Assembly (NCBI GenBank): GCA_005884925.1
Contig: VAYU01000016.1
Location: 1,163 to 49,912 of the forward strand
Length of the DNA stretch: 48,750 nucleotides
From: Actinomycetota bacterium
GTDB taxonomy: Bacteria > Actinomycetota > UBA4738 > HRBIN12
Direction of reading: 5' to 3'
Shown: positions 1 through 7,818 of the stretch, piece by piece
Layout: each line of letters begins with the position of its first letter
Numbering within the stretch: position 1 is the first letter of the stretch
Translations under genes and position numbers: made by a program
The notes under the pieces: model-generated
What the model saw: only the letters and a program-made list of their open reading frames with translations
What the model was told of the DNA's origin: nothing
Databases searched by the model: none

Positions 1-954
1 GTAGGGGTCGACGGTCGTGACGGTGCAGTTCAGCGAGCTGTTGGTCGCGGTGCCACCGCCGTTGTCGACGACGGTGTTCACGATCGAGTACGAAGCGTAT
101 CCGGGGAACGTGAACGTCGCGGTCGTTCCGCTGGCCGTGCCGAGCACCGTGGAGCCGTTCTTGAAGGTCCAGCCCACGCTCGCGATCGTGCCGTCCGAAT
201 CCGACGCGACCCCGGAGAACGTCACGGTCTTGTCGCTGATGGATGTCACGGTCGGGCAGGCGACCGTCGGCGGGGCGTTGAGTGCCGGCGCCTTGTAGAC
301 GACCTTCCCGTCGGTGAAGAGAGACGTCTGGCTCTGGCTGGTGAGCCCTCGGCCCAGCTCGTCGTTGTAGGTCACCACGACCGTCACCCGCTTCTCATCG
401 TGTCCGTTCGCATCGCTCACGCCGTCGTTGTTCCCGTCCGCGGCATCCGAGACGCCGGTTCCGTCCGTCGGCGAGTCCACCCACGTCACGTAGCGGTAGA
501 CGGTGTACGTCGTGCTGCCCTGGAAAAGCGGGTTCTGGTAGTGCTGGAGCGCGGGTGACGCACCGGCGACCCGGACGAGAGGTTCCGGCGAGAGCGGACC
601 CGATCCGTCCGGGTCGTAGGTCTGCGCCGTCTGGTTGACCCAGTAGTCCGGGTCGGTCGTCGAGGTCGCGTGGGTCAACGGCGATGCGTCCGACAGGACG
701 AGGTTGTCGTAGTTGAGCGCTCGCGCCTCCTCCATCTGCTGATCGAGCGCTGCGCGAGCTGCGAGCTTCTGGCGCGACAACCCGGTCGATCCCAAACCGA
801 AGGTGAGAGCCTGCGCCACCGCGAAGATGCCGACCGCCAAGATCGTGATCGCCGCCATCGCCTCGACCAGCGAGAATCCCGCTTCGTCATCGAGACGAGC
901 CAGCTGGGCCCGGAACCGGCGCGCACGGAAAGGGGATGAGTTGCTCATCCTCAT
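1..954 (-). CDS. Type IV prepilin-like protein with PKD-like domain, C-terminus cut by window edge
   Basis: The open frame runs without a stop from an ATG at 954 to the left edge, giving 318 codons with the C-terminus missing. A basic leader of about 26 residues ends in DDEAG, followed by FSLVEAMAAITILAVG. This is a prepilin peptidase site with Glu at +5 and a hydrophobic N-terminal helix. Mid-protein is Tyr/Thr/Asp-rich. From about residue 220 there is a PKD-like (Ig-fold) domain containing SISDKTVTFSGVASDSDGTI and GWTFKNGS. A second in-frame ATG at 948 is an alternative start, and neither has a strong ribosome site. It lies downstream of the major pilin and is probably a minor or tip pilin of the same machine. 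The large size and the PKD-like domain suggest an adhesive or priming pseudopilin, which is inference. Confidence 0.85.
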   Translation of the reverse strand, partial: MRMSNSSPFRARRFRAQLARLDDEAGFSLVEAMAAITILAVGIFAVAQALTFGLGSTGLSRQKLAARAALDQQMEEARALNYDNLVLSDASPLTHATSTTDPDYWVNQTAQTYDPDGSGPLSPEPLVRVAGASPALQHYQNPLFQGSTTYTVYRYVTWVDSPTDGTGVSDAADGNNDGVSDANGHDEKRVTVVVTYNDELGRGLTSQSQTSLFTDGKVVYKAPALNAPPTVACPTVTSISDKTVTFSGVASDSDGTIASVGWTFKNGSTVLGTASGTTATFTFPGYASYSIVNTVVDNGGGTATNSSLNCTVTTVDPY

Positions 955-1012
955 AGGGTTCGGCTGGTTGCGGGCACTGCTTGAGCCTGTGTCGGCCGTT
1001 CGGGGGAAACGG

Positions 1013-1041
1013 AACGGGCGACCCCTGAGGGGTCGCCCGTT
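1013..1041 (-). terminator. Strong hairpin after the major pilin gene
   Basis: A perfect 13-bp stem (AACGGGCGACCCC with its complement) closes on a 3-nt loop between the pilin stop at 1066 and the next prepilin start at 954. On the minus strand it is followed by CCGTTTCCCCC, only a short T run. It would end or attenuate the abundant pilin transcript before the minor prepilin gene. That regulatory role is inference. Confidence 0.65.
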
Positions 1042-1065
1042 TCCGAGCTTCGCAGATCGATGGAT

Positions 1066-1569
1066 CTACCAGCTGGGCCCTGAGACGCCGTTGGCGTCGC
1101 TACCAAGGCAGTCGCCACCGGTGGCTACAGCCAGGCTCCCGTAGGTCGTGCCGTTCTGCGAGTCATCCTGGATGTAGTAGCACGTTCCGGACTTCGACCA
1201 GGCAGCAGCGTCCCAGATGGTGCCCGAGGGAACGTCGACGCTGATCTTGTTCGGACCGTCCGAGCCGGGGCTCGTCGAGTCGACGAACTGCAGTGACGTC
1301 TCGATCGTGCCGAGGGTCGCCGCGTCGCAGACCTGGCCGGATCCGGTCGTGTCGTCGTACGTGTCGTGGTCCGTGAAGCATGTCTTCGCGGCCGCGAGCG
1401 CGTTCCGGAGGCCCGATTGGGCCGCCTTGTCGTTCGCCCGGTTCCGGGCGCCCAGGAACGTCGGCAGAGCGATGGCGATCAGGATGCCGATGATCAGAAC
1501 GACCACCATCAGCTCGATAAGGGTGAAGCCTTCGTCCTCACGGACGCGCTTCGTAAGACCCTTGAGCAT
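1066..1569 (-). CDS. pilA: Major type IV pilin (PilA-like)
   Basis: This is a 167-residue class III-signal prepilin. The short basic leader ends in DEG, followed by FTLIELMVVVLIIGILIAIALP with Glu at +5, the classic prepilin peptidase substrate and assembly helix. The C-terminal globular part has Cys residues (KTCFTDH, GQVCDAA, GTCYYIQ, GDCLGS) that could form stabilising disulfides. The ATG is preceded by a strong GGAAGGAGG at about 7 nt. It is the structural subunit polymerised by PilB and PilC and retracted by PilT, which are encoded just upstream. A 184-bp leader separates it from pilC and a terminator hairpin follows it, so it probably has its own promoter and high expression. Confidence 0.93.
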   Translation of the reverse strand: MLKGLTKRVREDEGFTLIELMVVVLIIGILIAIALPTFLGARNRANDKAAQSGLRNALAAAKTCFTDHDTYDDTTGSGQVCDAATLGTIETSLQFVDSTSPGSDGPNKISVDVPSGTIWDAAAWSKSGTCYYIQDDSQNGTTYGSLAVATGGDCLGSDANGVSGPSW

Positions 1570-1598
1570 CTGCCTTCGCCTCCTTCCTTTTGAGCAGA

Positions 1599-1617
1599 GC
1601 GCACCCCTACGGTGCGC
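1599..1617 (-). promoter_or_regulatory. Hairpin in the pilin leader
   Basis: GCGCACC pairs with GGTGCGC (7 bp, 5-nt loop) about 30 nt upstream of the pilin ATG and just upstream of its Shine-Dalgarno. It could stabilise the pilin mRNA 5' end or terminate read-through from pilC. No T tract follows, so I favour a leader structure. The rest of the 184-bp pilC-pilA gap shows nothing else I can name. Confidence 0.4.
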
Positions 1618-1753
1618 GTTCTCTAGAGGTGTCGGCGCAGTCGATGCCTACCTGAAGCGAAATCAGGGAAATGCGCAAGAGCCTTCCCCGCAAGGCAGAT
1701 GCCGAGGAAGAGGGCCGAGCCACACCTCTCGTCGGATCCTCGCCGATCACGGA

Positions 1754-2959
1754 CTACTTGATCAGCTTGATGATATTGAACATCGGCATGTACAGGGCGA
1801 TGACGGCCGCGCCGACCGCTCCGCCGATGACCGCGATCAGGAGGGGCTCGATCAGCGAGGTCAACGCGTCGACGGAGGCTTCCACCTCCTGGTTGTAGAA
1901 CATCGACACCTTCTCGAGCATCACGTCGACCTGCCCCGTCTCCTCACCGACCGCCAGCATCTGCACGACCATCGGCGGGAAGACCTTGTGCTTCCCCAGT
2001 GGCTTGGCCATCGACTCGCCCTCACGGACGCTCGCCTGTACGTCGTTGACCGCCTTCGAGATGACCTTGTTGTTCACCGTGTCGCTCACGATGTCGAGGG
2101 CCTGCAGGATCGGCACGCCCGAGCGGAGCAGCATGGACAGCGTTCCCGCGAACCGAGCGAGTGCGGTCTTGTGGAAGAGCGAACCGAAGACCGGCACGCG
2201 CAGTTTGAAGGCGTCGATCGCTTCCCGCCCCGCCGGCGTCGCCTTCCACCGGCGCAGGAAGAACCGTCCACCGAAGACGGCGATGATCACGATGTACCAG
2301 TACTTCTTGAAGACGTCGGAGACCATCAGCAGCACCCGCGTGGGGAGCGGGAGACTCCCGCCCAGCTGCGTGTAGATGCTCTTGAACTGCGGAACGACGA
2401 ACAACAGCATCCCCGACAGGATCAAGGACACCAGCGCGACGACAGCGATGGGGTAGGTCATCGCCGACTTGATCTTGCCGCGCAGCTTCACTTCGTTCTC
2501 GATCATGTCCGCGAGCCGGAGCAGGACGCTGTCGAGGGAGCCACCGGTCTCGCCCGACTTGACCATCGACACGAAGAGGTTGTTGAAGACCTTCGGGTGC
2601 TTCTGGATCGCCGCAGACAGCGACGACCCCTGCTCGATGTCCATCCGGCACTCGCCGAGCACCCGGGCGAGCTCCTTGTTGTTCGTCTGATCGGACAGGA
2701 TCGAAAGGGCGCGCAGGATCGGGAGCCCGGAGTTGATCATGGTCGCGAACTGCCGCGAGAAGACCGACAGCTCCTTGAGCTTGACCTTCTTCTTCGTCAG
2801 GTCGATGTTGAAGCCTCGGCCCTGCTTGCCGACCTCGAGCGGCGTGAGTCCCTGCTCGCGGAGCCGCTGCAGGACCAGGCCCTCGTTGTCCGCGACGAGT
2901 GTGCCGCTGATGAGGTTCCCGCCGCGGTCGCGGACCTTGTATGCGTACGTGTCGGGCAT
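1754..2959 (-). CDS. pilC: Type IV pilus inner-membrane platform protein PilC (GspF family)
   Basis: A 401-residue protein of the family's usual length, with two copies of the T2SSF domain. The first begins near FSRQFATMINSGLPILRAL and the second near RFAGTLSMLLRSGVPILQAL. Each is followed by GETGGSLDSVL or GEETGQVDVML, then hydrophobic membrane segments. The N-terminus (MPDTYAYKVRDRGGN) is the small cytoplasmic domain typical of PilC. PilC is the platform that couples the PilB and PilT motors to pilin extraction and insertion. It starts 11 nt after the pilT stop, so it is in the same transcript as pilB and pilT. Confidence 0.95.
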   Translation of the reverse strand: MPDTYAYKVRDRGGNLISGTLVADNEGLVLQRLREQGLTPLEVGKQGRGFNIDLTKKKVKLKELSVFSRQFATMINSGLPILRALSILSDQTNNKELARVLGECRMDIEQGSSLSAAIQKHPKVFNNLFVSMVKSGETGGSLDSVLLRLADMIENEVKLRGKIKSAMTYPIAVVALVSLILSGMLLFVVPQFKSIYTQLGGSLPLPTRVLLMVSDVFKKYWYIVIIAVFGGRFFLRRWKATPAGREAIDAFKLRVPVFGSLFHKTALARFAGTLSMLLRSGVPILQALDIVSDTVNNKVISKAVNDVQASVREGESMAKPLGKHKVFPPMVVQMLAVGEETGQVDVMLEKVSMFYNQEVEASVDALTSLIEPLLIAVIGGAVGAAVIALYMPMFNIIKLIK

Positions 2960-2970
2960 GGCCTATCCCC

Positions 2971-4197
2971 TCACATCCCGCCCGTGGAGCCGCTGGACCC
3001 GAATCCGTCCGACGTTCCGAACGACCCCGTCGCCCACGAGCTGGCATCGTCTCCGCCGAGCGATGAGCCGCCCGAGGAGAACGCGGACAACCCGCCCGAG
3101 GAACCGACCAAGCGTTGGAGCTCCTCGGGGTCATGGCACCGTTCGAAGGCCATCTGCTGAGTGATGCGCCCGGCCTTGACGTGCGACGCGAGGGACATGT
3201 CCATCGTTTGCATCCCGTAGCGACCGCCCGCCTGCATCGCGGAGTAGATCTGGTGCACCTTGCCCTCTCGGACCAGGTTGCGGATCCCGGGGGTGGCGAT
3301 CATCACCTCGGCCGCTGCAACCCGGCCCTGGCCGTCGACCGTGGGGATCAGCTGCTGCGTCACGACGCCCTGGAGCGTGGTCGACAGCTGCACCCGCACC
3401 TGCTGCTGTTGGTGGGGAGGGAAGACATCGATGATGCGGTCGATCGTCTGCGGCGCGTCCTGCGTGTGCAGGGTGGCGAAGACGAGGTGCCCGGTCTCGG
3501 CGGCGGTGATCGCGGTCGAGATCGTTTCCAGGTCCCGCATCTCGCCGACGAGGATCACGTCGGGGTCTTGACGCAAGACGTGTTTGAGGGCGGAAGCGAA
3601 ACTGTGCGTGTCCGCCCCGATCTCACGCTGGTTCACCACGCACTTCTTGTGCTTGTGCAGGAACTCGATCGGGTCCTCCACGGTCATGATGTGCCCCGAC
3701 CGCTCCGTGTTGACGACGTCGACCATCGCCGCGAGCGTCGTCGACTTCCCGGAACCGGTCGGTCCCGTCACGACCACGAAGCCGCGCGGGAAACGAGCCA
3801 GGTCGGCCGCAACGGGCGGAAGGCCGAGGTCCACGATGTTCTTGATGTCGAACGGGATCACGCGGAAGACCGCGCCGACCGCGTCGCGCTGCATGAAGAC
3901 GTTCACGCGGAACCGTGCACGACCTGGCAAGGAATACGACATGTCCAGTTCGAGCTCCTGCTCGAACCGCTCGCGCATCTTCTGCGGGAGGATCGCGTAG
4001 ATCATCCCCTGGAGGGAGCGGGGGGCGAGCGGTGGATAGTCCTCGAGCCGCTCGAGCTCACCGTGGATCCGGACGGTGGGCGGGGTGCCCGCCGTCAGGT
4101 GAAGGTCCGACCCGTTCAGATCGAGGAGCCTGCCGAGCAGTTCGGGAACGGGGACCTGGATGTCCTCATCAGGAGGGGCAACCGTGCTCATCGTCAT
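2971..4197 (-). CDS. pilT: Type IV pilus retraction ATPase PilT
   Basis: A 408-residue secretion ATPase. The N-terminal PAS-like part contains the DLHLTAGTPP motif. The Walker A motif GPTGSGKST lies at residues 145-153, followed by the Asp box (VEDPIEF), Walker B with the PilT-type LVGEMRDLET, and the His box TGHLVFATLHT. PilT hexamers power pilus retraction. After the normal family end (about residue 365) there is a Ser/Gly-rich tail of about 45 residues with no recognisable domain. Its start overlaps the pilB stop by 4 nt (ATGA), so the two motors are translationally coupled. The GEMRD rather than GEIRD Walker B separates it from PilB. Confidence 0.96.
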   Translation of the reverse strand: MTMSTVAPPDEDIQVPVPELLGRLLDLNGSDLHLTAGTPPTVRIHGELERLEDYPPLAPRSLQGMIYAILPQKMRERFEQELELDMSYSLPGRARFRVNVFMQRDAVGAVFRVIPFDIKNIVDLGLPPVAADLARFPRGFVVVTGPTGSGKSTTLAAMVDVVNTERSGHIMTVEDPIEFLHKHKKCVVNQREIGADTHSFASALKHVLRQDPDVILVGEMRDLETISTAITAAETGHLVFATLHTQDAPQTIDRIIDVFPPHQQQQVRVQLSTTLQGVVTQQLIPTVDGQGRVAAAEVMIATPGIRNLVREGKVHQIYSAMQAGGRYGMQTMDMSLASHVKAGRITQQMAFERCHDPEELQRLVGSSGGLSAFSSGGSSLGGDDASSWATGSFGTSDGFGSSGSTGGM

Positions 4198-5879
4198 TTC
4201 ACCACCCTTGCGACTTCGTCCAGCGATGTGATGCCCATGCGCGCCTTCTCTAGCCCGTCGTCGCGAAGCGTCATCATCCCCTGCTGCACGGCGACGTTCC
4301 TTATCGCATCGGCAGAAGCTCGCTCCACCGTGAGCCGTTCGATCTCTTCGCTCATCTGCATCACCTCATACAGGCCGATCCGGCCGCGGTAGCCCGTGTT
4401 GGCACACGCCGGGCACCCCTGCGCCTTGAAGAGTTGCGGGATCTCGGGCCAGAGCCATTCCGGGAACCCCGCCGCCTCCAGCTCTGCCTGCTCGGGCTGG
4501 TAGGCGACGCGGCACCGCTCGCACAGCTTGCGCGCCAGGCGCTGAGCCACCACGGCGTCGATCGCCGAGGCGACCAGGAAGGTCTCGACGTCCATCTCGA
4601 CGAGACGCGAGATGGCCGAGGGCGCGTCGTTCGTGTGCAATGACGAGAGCACGAGGTGCCCGGTCAGGGCGGCCTCGATCGCGATCGTGGCTGTCTCCTT
4701 GTCACGGATCTCACCGATCAGCACGATGTCGGGGTCGGCGCGGAGGATCGACCGGAGCGCGCTCGCGAACGTGAGCCCGGCCTTGGGGTTCACCTGGATC
4801 TGGTTCACCCCGGCGAGCCGGTACTCCACCGGGTCCTCCACCGTGATGATGTTCTTGGACTCTTCGTTGAGGATGTTGAGGGTGGAGTACATGGTGGTCG
4901 ACTTGCCCGAACCGGTTGGGCCGGTCACCAGGATCGCGCCGTAGGGCTTCCTGAACGACTCCGAGAACCGGTCGTAGGCGTTCTCGAGGAACCCCAGATC
5001 CTCGAGCCGGAGCAGCGCGTTGGACTTGTCCAACACACGGATCACGACCTTCTCGCCGTACACCGTGGGAAGGGTGGCGACCCGCAGGTCCAGGGCCCTC
5101 CCGCCCACCTTCATCGAGATCCGGCCGTCCTGCGGCACGCGGCGTTCGGCGATGTTCAGGTCCGCCATGACCTTGAGCCGGCTGATCAGTCCGCCCTGGA
5201 TGTTCTTCGGCGCCGGCGGCATCGGCTCGTGCAAGACGCCGTCGACGCGGAACCGGATCCGAACGTTGAACTCCGCGGGCTCGAGGTGGACGTCCGAGGC
5301 CCGGTCGCCGACCGCCTGCGTCATGATCGCGTTCACGAGCTTCACGATCGGCGCGTCCTCGAGGGCCTCCTCGAGGTCCGCGGTGGTCTCGTCGGCGGCC
5401 TCGGCGGCGATGCTCGCCATCGCCTCGACCTGCGAGTCCATGCCGGAGAACTTCTGGATCGCCTCTTCGACGTCGTTGGCCGTCGCGACGACCGGTTGGA
5501 CGTCGCGCCCCGTGATCGTCCGGATGTCGTCGAGGGCGTAGACGTTGGCGGGATCCGACATCGCGACCAGCAGTCGGCCGTCTCGCTCCCCGATCGGGAT
5601 CGCTCGGTACCTGCGCGACAGCGCTTCGGGCAGCAGAACGGTCGACGTTGCATCGATCGGGAACTCGTTGAGATCGACGAACTCCAACCCGACCTGTTCC
5701 GCAAGCGCCCGCACCAGGTCGGCCTCTTTGATCATGCCGAGGTCGATCAAGACGCGACCGAGCGATTTCGGGGTCTTGCGATGCTCCTCGAGGGCGGTTT
5801 CGAGCTGTTCGGGGGTGATGAAGCCGAGCTCGATGAGGATCTGGCCGAGCTGCTTCGACTTCCGCTTGACCGTCGTCAT
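4194..5879 (-). CDS. pilB: Type IV pilus assembly ATPase PilB
   Basis: A 561-residue GspE/PilB ATPase. Residues about 8-65 carry two MshEN-type repeats (LGQILIELGFI and LGRVLIDLGMI), a fold known to bind cyclic di-GMP in some PilB/MshE proteins. The catalytic core has RASDVHLEP, Walker A GPTGSGKST at 320-328, VEDPVEY, Walker B LIGEIRDKETA and TGHLVLSSLHT. A four-Cys zinc site (CERC and CPAC) follows near the C-terminus, as expected for extension motors. The first residue of each MshEN repeat, usually Arg, is Gln or Ser here, so ligand binding is uncertain. It is the first motor gene of the pilB-pilT-pilC run, 44 nt after a roadblock-like gene. Confidence 0.96.
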   Translation of the reverse strand: MTTVKRKSKQLGQILIELGFITPEQLETALEEHRKTPKSLGRVLIDLGMIKEADLVRALAEQVGLEFVDLNEFPIDATSTVLLPEALSRRYRAIPIGERDGRLLVAMSDPANVYALDDIRTITGRDVQPVVATANDVEEAIQKFSGMDSQVEAMASIAAEAADETTADLEEALEDAPIVKLVNAIMTQAVGDRASDVHLEPAEFNVRIRFRVDGVLHEPMPPAPKNIQGGLISRLKVMADLNIAERRVPQDGRISMKVGGRALDLRVATLPTVYGEKVVIRVLDKSNALLRLEDLGFLENAYDRFSESFRKPYGAILVTGPTGSGKSTTMYSTLNILNEESKNIITVEDPVEYRLAGVNQIQVNPKAGLTFASALRSILRADPDIVLIGEIRDKETATIAIEAALTGHLVLSSLHTNDAPSAISRLVEMDVETFLVASAIDAVVAQRLARKLCERCRVAYQPEQAELEAAGFPEWLWPEIPQLFKAQGCPACANTGYRGRIGLYEVMQMSEEIERLTVERASADAIRNVAVQQGMMTLRDDGLEKARMGITSLDEVARVVK

Positions 5880-5922
5880 CGATGCTCCCGAGGCCCGTTC
5901 GGGCTAGGTCGTTGGCTGGGTC

Positions 5923-6885
5923 TCAGCTGTTGTCTTCGTCACCGTCCTCGTTCAGCTGAAGCAATCCCGAGAACTCTTTGGCCAGCATGACCCGGTCGAC
6001 CTCGGTCGGTTCTTCCGTCACCTTCTCGGGCTCGTCGGGGGCCCGTTCGGCGGATACCAGACGCTGCGGCTCGCGCCGGAACGGGGTCGCCCGGTCGCCC
6101 TCGCCGGCAGGCGTCTCGTCCGGCGCGCCGGGCGTTGGTTCCGTTGCGGTGGGGCTCTCGACCACCAGGGGTGCCGCTTCGAGCGGCGCAACCGCGGGCA
6201 GCGACGACGCGGCCTGCTCCGCCTCCAGACGGGAGAAGGGCGAGCCTTCCGTCGCGAACGCCGCCGGCCGACCAGCCGGCGTCACGGGCTCGGGCTCGGA
6301 GGACGTCGCTGGTCGGAGCCGTTCGGGCGCATCGACGGTCGGCGGTTCACCGGCAGCCGATCCCGTGTCCTCGAGCGGTCGCCGGGCCGCGGATGCTTCT
6401 CCGGGACTGCGCCCGTTCCACGCTCGCTGATCGGCCGGGGGCGCGCTGGCGACCGGCTCCGGGGCAGGCTCCGGGGCGGCCTTCGTCTCCGCCGGATGCA
6501 ACGAGGTCCGGGGGCGGCCGGAGGGAGCGCTCAAGGCATCGGGTACCTTGAGCGTCTCTCCCTTCTTGGCCCTCGCTTCCTCGGCCGCCAAGACGGCCTG
6601 CTCCAGCTGGTCCAACAGGACGCCCGGACGGACGCCGGTGCCGGAGATCACGAACGCCGCGTACGGTCCCCGATGCACGTACGCCCAGAGCTGATCGGAG
6701 AACTCGACGAAACCACGCCTGGCCTCGCCGACGTGCACGAACCTCAGCCATGCGGGCTTGAACGTCTGCTCGTCTTCCTCCGGATAGGCGCCGAGGACCA
6801 TGCCGTCGCGAGACAGCACGAGACAGCCACGCACGTCATCCATGGTGAGGACGACGCGCTGCGCGAGCGCGGCGTATTCATCCAT
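5923..6885 (-). CDS. Roadblock/LC7-like protein with long disordered tail, next to pilB
   Basis: A 320-residue protein. Residues about 1-105 look like a roadblock/LC7 fold: VVLTMDDVRGCLVLSRDGM, then a beta-rich stretch with GFVEFSDQLWAYVHRGPYAAF and a final helix DQLEQAVLAAEEA. The remaining ~200 residues are Pro/Ala/Glu/Arg-rich and probably disordered. The last ~30 residues (VMLAKEFSGLLQLNEDGDED) form a possible short conserved helix. Roadblock proteins often regulate small GTPases or form signalling scaffolds. Its position directly upstream of pilB suggests a role in pilus or motility control, which is inference. The family call is from pattern only. Confidence 0.7.
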   Translation of the reverse strand: MDEYAALAQRVVLTMDDVRGCLVLSRDGMVLGAYPEEDEQTFKPAWLRFVHVGEARRGFVEFSDQLWAYVHRGPYAAFVISGTGVRPGVLLDQLEQAVLAAEEARAKKGETLKVPDALSAPSGRPRTSLHPAETKAAPEPAPEPVASAPPADQRAWNGRSPGEASAARRPLEDTGSAAGEPPTVDAPERLRPATSSEPEPVTPAGRPAAFATEGSPFSRLEAEQAASSLPAVAPLEAAPLVVESPTATEPTPGAPDETPAGEGDRATPFRREPQRLVSAERAPDEPEKVTEEPTEVDRVMLAKEFSGLLQLNEDGDEDNS

Positions 6886-6957
6886 CCTTCTGTCGGAGAC
6901 ATCGTCGGGAGGCCGCGCGCCCTTGAGGTTCGCGGGGTTGCGGCCGTCCCGGACCGA

Positions 6958-7818
6958 TCAGGATCGTTCGGCGATCGACGCGACCGCGGCCGCGGACATC
7001 ACCTCGAGGGGTGCGGGATGCCCCGTCCACAGCTCGAACGAGAGCGCGGCCTGGTGCAGGAGGAGCCCGAGCCCCCCGAAGGCCGTCGCGCCGCGCTCGC
7101 GCGCGGTCGTCTGCATCGGGGTGACGGCCGGGTGGTACAGGAGGTCGACGACGAGTGTCGAGCCGTCGACCGGCGGCAACGGGAGCTGCTCGCCGTCGGC
7201 ACCGAGCGGGGTCGCGTTGACGACGAGGTCGGCCGGATCCGCGGCCGCGTCGTCGAACCCCGTGATCATGAGCTCCGTCGACAGCCCGTCGAGCGCCTGC
7301 CGTAGGTCCGCGGTGGAGGCCGGATCGCGGGCCACGACCGTGATCCGGGACGCGGCGGCGCGCGCGAGCGCCAGGGCGCACGCGCGCGCCGCCCCCCCCG
7401 CACCGAAGATCAACGCGCTCCTGCCCGCGGGGTCGAAACCGGCGTCACGCCGGAGGAATCGGTCGAAGCCCGGCGTATCGGTGTTGTGCCCGGTCGTCAG
7501 GCCCTCCCCGACCACGATCGTGTTCACCGCACGGAGACGCCGGACGTCATCGGTCAGCGCGTCCACGACCTCGGCAGCATCGGTCTTGTGCGGCATCGTC
7601 ACGTTCGCCCCCGCGAACCCCAGCGTGCGCAGCCCGGCCACCGCCCCGCGGCCGTCGCCGGGCGCCACCGGGAGCGGAACGTACGTCCAGTCCAGGTCGA
7701 GGGCCGCGAATGCGGCGTTGTGGATCGCCGGCGAGAGGCTGTGGGAGACGGGCCAGCCGATGATGCCGACCGTCCGCGTCCCGCCGTGGATCCTCGAGGG
7801 CGCCGGCACCGTGGTCAT
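6958..7818 (-). CDS. aroE: Shikimate dehydrogenase
   Basis: This 286-residue enzyme reduces 3-dehydroshikimate with NADPH in the shikimate pathway. The substrate site shows GWPVSHSLSPAIHN, the catalytic Lys in TMPHKTDA and Asp in NTDTPGF. The nucleotide site shows IFGAGGAARA and VNATPLG. I place the start at the ATG at 7818, which overlaps the mltG stop as ATGA. A GTG three codons upstream (7827) is possible but lies inside mltG and lacks a ribosome site. It is the last gene of the alaS-ruvX-mltG-aroE run, an order conserved in Actinomycetota. Confidence 0.95.
   Translation of the reverse strand: MTTVPAPSRIHGGTRTVGIIGWPVSHSLSPAIHNAAFAALDLDWTYVPLPVAPGDGRGAVAGLRTLGFAGANVTMPHKTDAAEVVDALTDDVRRLRAVNTIVVGEGLTTGHNTDTPGFDRFLRRDAGFDPAGRSALIFGAGGAARACALALARAAASRITVVARDPASTADLRQALDGLSTELMITGFDDAAADPADLVVNATPLGADGEQLPLPPVDGSTLVVDLLYHPAVTPMQTTARERGATAFGGLGLLLHQAALSFELWTGHPAPLEVMSAAAVASIAERS

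Noticed and set aside
1570-1753. Cyclic di-GMP riboswitch upstream of the pilin
   Set aside because: I could not find the conserved GEMM core; only a simple 7-bp hairpin is visible.
1217-3160. A 647-codon open frame on the plus strand across the pilin and PilC genes
   Set aside because: It is antisense to clearly conserved pilA, pilC and part of pilT and has Arg/His/Asp-rich composition typical of a GC-rich shadow frame. It has no recognisable domain.
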